A stretch of DNA of 48,712 nucleotides from Mycobacterium colombiense (lineage in GTDB: Bacteria > Actinomycetota > Actinomycetes > Mycobacteriales > Mycobacteriaceae): the NCBI RefSeq assembly GCF_003284975.1, contig NZ_QMEU01000030.1, forward strand, positions 1 to 48,712, written 5' to 3'. Under the pieces are notes generated by a model. The model had not been told where the DNA came from and did no database searches. It was given only the letters and a program-made list of their open reading frames with translations. This document shows, one piece after another, positions 44,534 through 48,712 of the stretch. The position numbers and the translations under genes are program-made. Numbering within the stretch: position 1 is the first letter of the stretch; every line of letters begins with the position of its first letter.

Positions 44534-45517
44534 TCAGCTGGGCAGGCGCCGGTTGATCAACAGTGCCAGCGCGGTCGCGATCAGGGCGGTCAGCACGGCC
44601 AGCCGCAGCCAGCCGGAGCTGCCCGGACCCGGCACCGTGCGGTAGCCGATCTCGTTCTCGATGGCGTTGTAGCTCTTTTCCAGCTCGCCCAGGGTGGTGG
44701 CGGTGTAGGACTGCCCGCCCGACAGCTTGGCCACCATCTTCATCTGGTCGGTCGAGACCGGGACGGCGATGTGCTGCCCGTCCATCTCGATCTCGCCGCC
44801 CTTGGTCCCGAACGAGATCGTCGAGATCGGCACGCCTTCGTCCTTGGCCAGCCGCGCCGCCGTGTAGACGCCGTCGTGCGGATCGCTGGGATTGGAAGGC
44901 TTGTTCTCGCCGCCGTCGGAGAGCAGCACGATGCGCGCCGGCGGCGGCTTGTCCCCGCCGGCGACCGCGGTGGCGCTGATCGCGTGCAGCGCGGTGAAGA
45001 TGGCCTCGCCGGTGGCGGTGCTGTCGGCGAAATCCAGCTTCTTCAGCGCGTCGATGGTGGCCTGGTGCTGCGGGGTCGGCGGCACCAGCAGGTAGGGCGT
45101 GCCGGCGAACCCGACCAGGCCGAGGTTGATCCCGGGGGTCAGCTGACCGGCGAACTGAGAGGCGGCCTGTTCGGCGGCCTTGAGCCGGTTGGGTTCGACG
45201 TCGCTCGCCCGCATGGACTGCGACATGTCGATCACCAGCATGATGACGGCGCGATTGCGCGGGATGCGCATGTCGTGGGTGGGGGTGGCCAGCGCGATGG
45301 TCAACAGCACCAGGCTCAGCAGCGACACGGCGATCGGCAGGTGCCGCCACGGCGACTGCGGCACCGGCGTGTCGGTGTAGCGGTGCAGCCGTTGGCGGCG
45401 CCGGGCCGCGACGTAAACGTAGACGGCCAGCAGGGCCAGCGGCACCAAGCCGAACAACAACAGGCCCGGACGCTGGAACCCGTAGAGGGGCAGCGGGCCG
45501 ATACCGGGAAGCGACAC
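44534..45517 (-). CDS. VWA-domain membrane protein (Rv1481-like, copy B)
   Basis: 327-residue paralogue of the neighbour at 43525-44532. It shares the N-terminal helix (GLLLFGLVPLALLAVYVYV), the RNRAVIMLVIDMSQSMRASDVEPNR MIDAS segment, LLSDGGEN, the GEAIFTALHAI stretch and the C-terminal ALALLINRRLPS. It is closer to Rv1481 than copy A by eye. I chose GTG 45517 (VSLPGIGPLPL); a longer frame is not family-like. The stop codons of the two copies are one base apart (TGAGTCA), so the genes are an inverted pair. No MoxR gene is adjacent. Confidence 0.8.
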   Translation of the reverse strand: MSLPGIGPLPLYGFQRPGLLLFGLVPLALLAVYVYVAARRRQRLHRYTDTPVPQSPWRHLPIAVSLLSLVLLTIALATPTHDMRIPRNRAVIMLVIDMSQSMRASDVEPNRLKAAEQAASQFAGQLTPGINLGLVGFAGTPYLLVPPTPQHQATIDALKKLDFADSTATGEAIFTALHAISATAVAGGDKPPPARIVLLSDGGENKPSNPSDPHDGVYTAARLAKDEGVPISTISFGTKGGEIEMDGQHIAVPVSTDQMKMVAKLSGGQSYTATTLGELEKSYNAIENEIGYRTVPGPGSSGWLRLAVLTALIATALALLINRRLPS

Positions 45518-45561
45518 GTCACCAACCTTCCCGTCCAGCCCGCAACCGTCAAACGATGGGA

Positions 45562-46863
45562 CTACTCGCGGCGCAGCCGTCCATCGACGAACTGCTCCAG
45601 TTTCTCCCACTCGCGGACCGCCGCGGCGTACGGCGGTGACGGCTTGGTGACCGAGTCGGGCTCGAGCACGGCCGCCACCAACTTGCCCAGCGGCCGGCTG
45701 GTCTCGAGCGCCTTGTCGACGGCGGAATCCTCGGAGTAGTCGCCGATGTCGCGCAGCACCTCAACGGCCAGCTCCAGCTGCTCGCGATCCACCGCGTCCG
45801 GCCCGTCGGCCAGGTCGTCGGCCAGCCCGCTGAGCACGTAGATGTTGTCCTCGGTGATCTCCACCGCCAGCGATCCGTCGGTCGCCGCGGTGCGGATGTC
45901 GTCGTAGGTGCTCAGGTCGGCCAGGTCGTGGTCGTGCTCGTCGGCCAGGTAGCGGGCCAGCGCACGCTCGGAGGTGAAGACGCTGATGCGCCCGTTGCGG
46001 CCCAAAAAGATCGGCTGGTCGTCCAGGTAACAGCGCAGCGTGTAGAAGGTGCCAGAACTCGTCATGATCCGGATCGGGTCGATGCCCACCTGCAGCCAGA
46101 AATCCTTGTCACTGCCCAGCACCGCGGTGTCGCCGGTGGCCCGCTCCTCGGTAGCCTCGTCGTCGTCCTCGGTCTCGGCCTCGTCGTCGGGATCCGCGGA
46201 TTCTTCGACGCCCTCGTCGGCGGCGTCGGCGGCGTCGGTGTCCTCGTCGGCCTCGACCTCTTCGCGCTCTTCGGCGAGCTCGTCGGCGGCCTTCTCCGAC
46301 AGCTTCTCGTCCACCTCGGGGGTGGTGACGATGCCGTCGATCGCGGCGAGCACGTCGTCCCAGCTGCGGCCGATGACCTCGGCAATCGCGTTCCAGCGTT
46401 TGGTGCCGGCCTTGCCGGTGAAGTGCTCGATGCCGCCGGACACGGTGCCCAGGATGGGGTTGCCGTTGAAGAACTTCGACACCGCGGGCAGTTCGCACAC
46501 CGACCCGATGGACGACACGATGGCCAGCGTGCCGGCCAGCGCGGCCACCGACTCCTCGGTGGGCTTCTCCGCCACCAGCTCCTCGACGGCGATCAGGTCG
46601 AACTGCTGATCCCCGGCGGGTTCGAAGGTGTGCGCGTGCGCCGAACGCAGCTCGTTCCACGACGGGTGGTCGGCCAGGTCGTTGTCGTCGTTCGAACGCA
46701 CGAAGGCAACCAGGTCCGCGACGGAGGCGAACGCGAACAGGTCCTCGTCCTTGCCCAGGAACGCCTCCCACTCGTCGCCGGAGTCACGCCACCGGGGCGC
46801 CCACACGGTGTAGCGGTCACCATCGGACAGGCTCAGGCGGATGGGCACGAGGTCAGCAGCCAT
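45562..46863 (-). CDS. Conserved acidic repeat protein (Rv3311-like)
   Basis: 433-residue soluble protein of unknown function. Residues 15-70 and 270-335 are related repeats: YTVWAPRWR...FLGKDEDLFAFASVADLVAFVRSNDDNDLADHPSWNELR against FYTLRCYLDD..FLGRNGRISVFTSERALARYLADEHDHDLADLSTYDDIR. Between them, after KLSEKAADELAEEREEV, lies a linker of about 50 residues made almost only of Asp, Glu, Ala and Thr. No catalytic motif is seen. ATG 46863 (MAADLVP) is chosen; ATG 46872 is three codons upstream. It matches Rv3311, a conserved mycobacterial protein. Confidence 0.8.
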   Translation of the reverse strand: MAADLVPIRLSLSDGDRYTVWAPRWRDSGDEWEAFLGKDEDLFAFASVADLVAFVRSNDDNDLADHPSWNELRSAHAHTFEPAGDQQFDLIAVEELVAEKPTEESVAALAGTLAIVSSIGSVCELPAVSKFFNGNPILGTVSGGIEHFTGKAGTKRWNAIAEVIGRSWDDVLAAIDGIVTTPEVDEKLSEKAADELAEEREEVEADEDTDAADAADEGVEESADPDDEAETEDDDEATEERATGDTAVLGSDKDFWLQVGIDPIRIMTSSGTFYTLRCYLDDQPIFLGRNGRISVFTSERALARYLADEHDHDLADLSTYDDIRTAATDGSLAVEITEDNIYVLSGLADDLADGPDAVDREQLELAVEVLRDIGDYSEDSAVDKALETSRPLGKLVAAVLEPDSVTKPSPPYAAAVREWEKLEQFVDGRLRRE

Positions 46864-46888
46864 GCGGCACACAATAGCGACCTGATCT

Positions 46889-47779
46889 CTAGCCCCAGAT
46901 ATCGGTGATGGGCGCCGCGCTGGCGGCGTACCCGGTCTTGGGCAGTCCGTACATCTGCTCCACCGTGGACAGCACGTTGTAGTGGTTGATCTGTTCGCTG
47001 TAGCTCCCGGGCCGCACGTGCGCGCCGTAGAACACCGTCGGGATCTGGTTGCGGCTGCCGTTATCGTCCTCGTCGAACGTGACGATCAGCAGGCTGTTGT
47101 TGGCCGCCGCCCAGTTCGCGTACCCGGACAGGTTGCGGTTCAGCCACGAGTCGGCCTGCGCGATCGAGCCGTCGTGCATGTTGTCGTCGTTGTTGGGGAT
47201 GACGAACGAGACGGTGGGCAGGCTAGCGTAGTTGCCCATCGGGAACGCGGAGAACGGCAGCGAGTTCGCCGCGGGCACGTTGGTGAAGTTGGCCCATGGC
47301 ACGTGCTTGCGCGCGTACTTGCCCGCGCTGCACACCGGCGAGCCGGCCGCGGGCAGGCCTTCGGCGAAACCGACGAATGTGTGGCCCGCGGCGAGCAATT
47401 CGGATCCCAGGTTGGGTGCGGCGCCGCCGTTGACCGGGCACAGGTCCTTGGTGACCCCGAAGGTGTTACCGGCGAACAGCGCCAGATAATTCGGTTCGCT
47501 GGGGTGAGTTTCGGCGTACGACTGGGTCATGTTGGCGCCGGCCGCGGCCAGCGAGGTGATGAAGGGCGCCGACTTGTTGCCGATGATGCCGTTCTCGGAG
47601 CGATTCTCCTCGACGACGATCACGATGTGTGCGGGTTGCGGAATGGCCGCTGCCGCAAGGCCTATGCGTGGGGTCAACGGGCTGGCCGCGAGCGCCAGCA
47701 ACGCCACCGCGGCCAGTGGCCGCAGGGCCCGGCACGCCCGGCCGATCAGCCTTCTCGGACTTCGAAATTCGCCCAACAC
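46889..47779 (-). CDS. sapM: Secreted acid phosphatase (SapM-like)
   Basis: 296-residue exported phosphatase of the phosphoesterase (phospholipase C/AcpA-like) family. A signal peptide (about residues 1-40, with [14 protein letters not shown] as its core) is followed by [53 protein letters not shown] and [20 protein letters not shown], which hold the metal and catalytic residues. SapM of M. tuberculosis (Rv3310) removes phosphate from phosphatidylinositol 3-phosphate in the host phagosome. I chose GTG 47779 because a longer frame would run into the upp promoter. The gap to upp is 91 bases. Confidence 0.88.
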   Translation of the reverse strand: MLGEFRSPRRLIGRACRALRPLAAVALLALAASPLTPRIGLAAAAIPQPAHIVIVVEENRSENGIIGNKSAPFITSLAAAGANMTQSYAETHPSEPNYLALFAGNTFGVTKDLCPVNGGAAPNLGSELLAAGHTFVGFAEGLPAAGSPVCSAGKYARKHVPWANFTNVPAANSLPFSAFPMGNYASLPTVSFVIPNNDDNMHDGSIAQADSWLNRNLSGYANWAAANNSLLIVTFDEDDNGSRNQIPTVFYGAHVRPGSYSEQINHYNVLSTVEQMYGLPKTGYAASAAPITDIWG

Positions 47780-47854
47780 GCCCGGAGTATATGAACGGGC
47801 GCAGGCGTTTTCCTGCGACGGCCGCAGCGTGTCCGGAGGGCTTTGCGCGATCGT

Positions 47855-47860
47855 TATATA
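47855..47860 (+). promoter_or_regulatory. -10 box of upp
   Basis: TATATA ends 10 bases before the upp ATG at 47871, giving a start of transcription a few bases before or at the ATG, so the mRNA would be leaderless or nearly so. No convincing -35 is seen. The 47780-47870 gap is shared with the divergent sapM gene. Confidence 0.45.
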
Positions 47861-47870
47861 CCCTCGACCC

Positions 47871-48605
47871 ATGGAAGTGTGCGTCATCGATCACCCGTTG
47901 GCCGCCGCCCGGCTGACGGTGCTGCGCGACGAACGCACCGATGCCGCCGGTTTCCGCGCCGCGCTGGGAGAGCTGACGCTGATGCTGGTCTACGAGGCCA
48001 GCCGGGACGCGCCGCGAAAGTCGGTGCGGATCCGGACCCCGGTGGCGTCGACCGTCGGGACGCGGTTGGTCAAGCCGCCGCTGCTGGTGCCGGTGCTGAG
48101 GGCCGGGCTGGGCATGGTCGACGCCGCGCACGCGGTGATACCGGAGGCCGAGGTGGGATTCGTCGGGGTCGCCCGCGACGAGCAAACCCACCTGCCGGTG
48201 CCCTATCTCGAGGCGCTGCCCGACAAGCTTGCGACCAGGCCGGTGATCATCCTGGATCCGATGCTGGCCACCGGCGGGTCGATGGCGCACACCATCGGCC
48301 TGTTGCAGCGCCGCGGCGCAACGGATCTCACCGTGCTCTGCGTGGTGGCCGCCCCGGAAGGCCTTGCGGCGGTGCGGGAAGCGGCGCCGGACGCCCGGGT
48401 GTTCACCGCCGCGGTCGACAAGGGGCTGAACAAGTCGGCCTATATCGTGCCCGGCCTCGGCGATGCCGGTGACCGCCAATTCGGGCCCCACCTGTTCACC
48501 AGCTCTGCACCGCAGCGACCAGCCGCTCGCGCAGGGCGCGGGCGCGCCGCCGCGAAGCGCTCAGGTCGTCGTCAACCGCGCAGCGAATCTCCAAGTAGCA
48601 CTTGA
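47871..48605 (+). CDS. upp: Uracil phosphoribosyltransferase with extended C-terminus
   Basis: 244-residue uracil phosphoribosyltransferase that makes UMP from uracil and PRPP. The PRPP motif is [21 protein letters not shown] near residues 125-145, and the uracil-contact end is [17 protein letters not shown], where the family normally stops (207 residues in M. tuberculosis, Rv3309c). Here another 35-40 residues follow, rich in Arg, Ala and Ser (ending [14 protein letters not shown]), and read through the antisense 3' end of the phosphohexomutase gene for 110 bases. The extension may be due to a lost stop codon. Confidence 0.9.
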   Translation: MEVCVIDHPLAAARLTVLRDERTDAAGFRAALGELTLMLVYEASRDAPRKSVRIRTPVASTVGTRLVKPPLLVPVLRAGLGMVDAAHAVIPEAEVGFVGVARDEQTHLPVPYLEALPDKLATRPVIILDPMLATGGSMAHTIGLLQRRGATDLTVLCVVAAPEGLAAVREAAPDARVFTAAVDKGLNKSAYIVPGLGDAGDRQFGPHLFTSSAPQRPAARAGRGRAAAKRSGRRQPRSESPSST

Positions 48606-48712
48606 GTTTCGGCTCGGTCCCCGACGGGCGCACCACCAGCCTGATCGACGCGCCGTCGCCGCCGGCGGTGAAGATCAGCGCGTCGGTGATGTCGGTGAGC
48701 TGCGCGGGGTAC
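48496..48712 (-). CDS. pmmB: Phosphomannomutase/phosphoglucomutase, 3' end (cut by window edge)
   Basis: The last 72 residues of a phosphohexomutase run from the window edge to a TGA at 48496-48498. The C-terminal domain motif [16 protein letters not shown], which binds the sugar phosphate, is plain. The product interconverts 1- and 6-phospho sugars for polysaccharide and glycolipid synthesis. Position beside upp matches Rv3308 (pmmB). Most of the gene is outside the window. Its end overlaps the extended upp reading frame by 110 bases on the opposite strand. Confidence 0.85.
   Translation of the reverse strand, partial: YPAQLTDITDALIFTAGGDGASIRLVVRPSGTEPKLKCYLEIRCAVDDDLSASRRRARALRERLVAAVQSW

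Noticed and set aside
46205..46260. Tandem GTCGGCG-like triplet run as a minisatellite
   Set aside because: It is the coding sequence of the Asp/Glu/Ala linker in the Rv3311-like gene and follows codon structure.

Overview
The window is high-GC actinobacterial DNA and almost certainly comes from a Mycobacterium, probably a slow grower. Several genes have mycobacterium-type relatives: WhiB1, the SigH/RshA pair, PdtaS, a SapM-like secreted phosphatase, the 24-residue ribosomal protein bL37 and a 13E12-type HNH protein. Gene order also fits. From memory, 1-7750 follows M. tuberculosis Rv3215-Rv3224B, while 15649-48712 follows Rv3342 down to Rv3308 in reversed orientation. The two blocks are joined by an accessory segment (about 7737-15202), so the junction looks like one end of an inversion relative to M. 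tuberculosis. All M. tuberculosis correspondences are recalled, not searched.

1-7750: 3' end of entC, a GNAT acetyltransferase, a membrane protein, a lipid kinase, whiB1 with a long leader (CRP-type site, nested hairpin) and a terminator, the sensor kinase pdtaS, a biotinyl-domain protein, the tiny ribosomal gene bL37, the rshA-sigH redox/heat stress pair with a probable autoregulatory promoter, an SDR and a YbaK-type deacylase. 7737-13386: a divergent accessory cluster (alcohol dehydrogenase, sulfotransferase, SDR and alkylsulfatase-like metallo-beta-lactamase on minus; SDR and TetR on plus) around a perfect 18-bp inverted repeat. 13438-15202: a small secreted protein and a 13E12/HNH protein. 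15213-19203: the methionine operon metY-metX-methyltransferase-VOC (the VOC gene is frameshifted) behind a SAM-IV riboswitch and a possible Cys-containing leader peptide.

19337-31810: both NADP isocitrate dehydrogenases in tandem (icd2, icd1), an alpha/beta hydrolase, trpS, a YihY protein, a guanidinium-type SMR exporter behind a guanidine-III riboswitch, nagA, a sugar transporter, a D,D-carboxypeptidase and a class III aminotransferase. 31837-33970: the ECF41 sigma factor sigJ, a convergent CMD/AhpD-like gene with a textbook ECF41 promoter, and a disordered acidic protein. 33976-37475: the succinate dehydrogenase operon sdhCDAB. 37640-41608: nucleoside salvage (cdd, deoA, add) with an inserted lipoprotein hydrolase. 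41605-43470: a divergent FCD-GntR regulator and bicupin gene with a near-consensus promoter and GATAC repeats. 43525-45517: two convergent paralogous VWA membrane proteins. 45562-48712: an acidic repeat protein (Rv3311-like), sapM, upp and the 3' end of a phosphohexomutase.

The strongest regulatory observations are the ECF41 promoter ahead of the CMD gene, the guanidine-III riboswitch ahead of the SMR exporter, the SAM-IV riboswitch with its possible leader peptide, the structured whiB1 leader, and the TetR- and GntR-type operator candidates. No tRNA, rRNA, CRISPR array, insertion sequence or prophage was seen.
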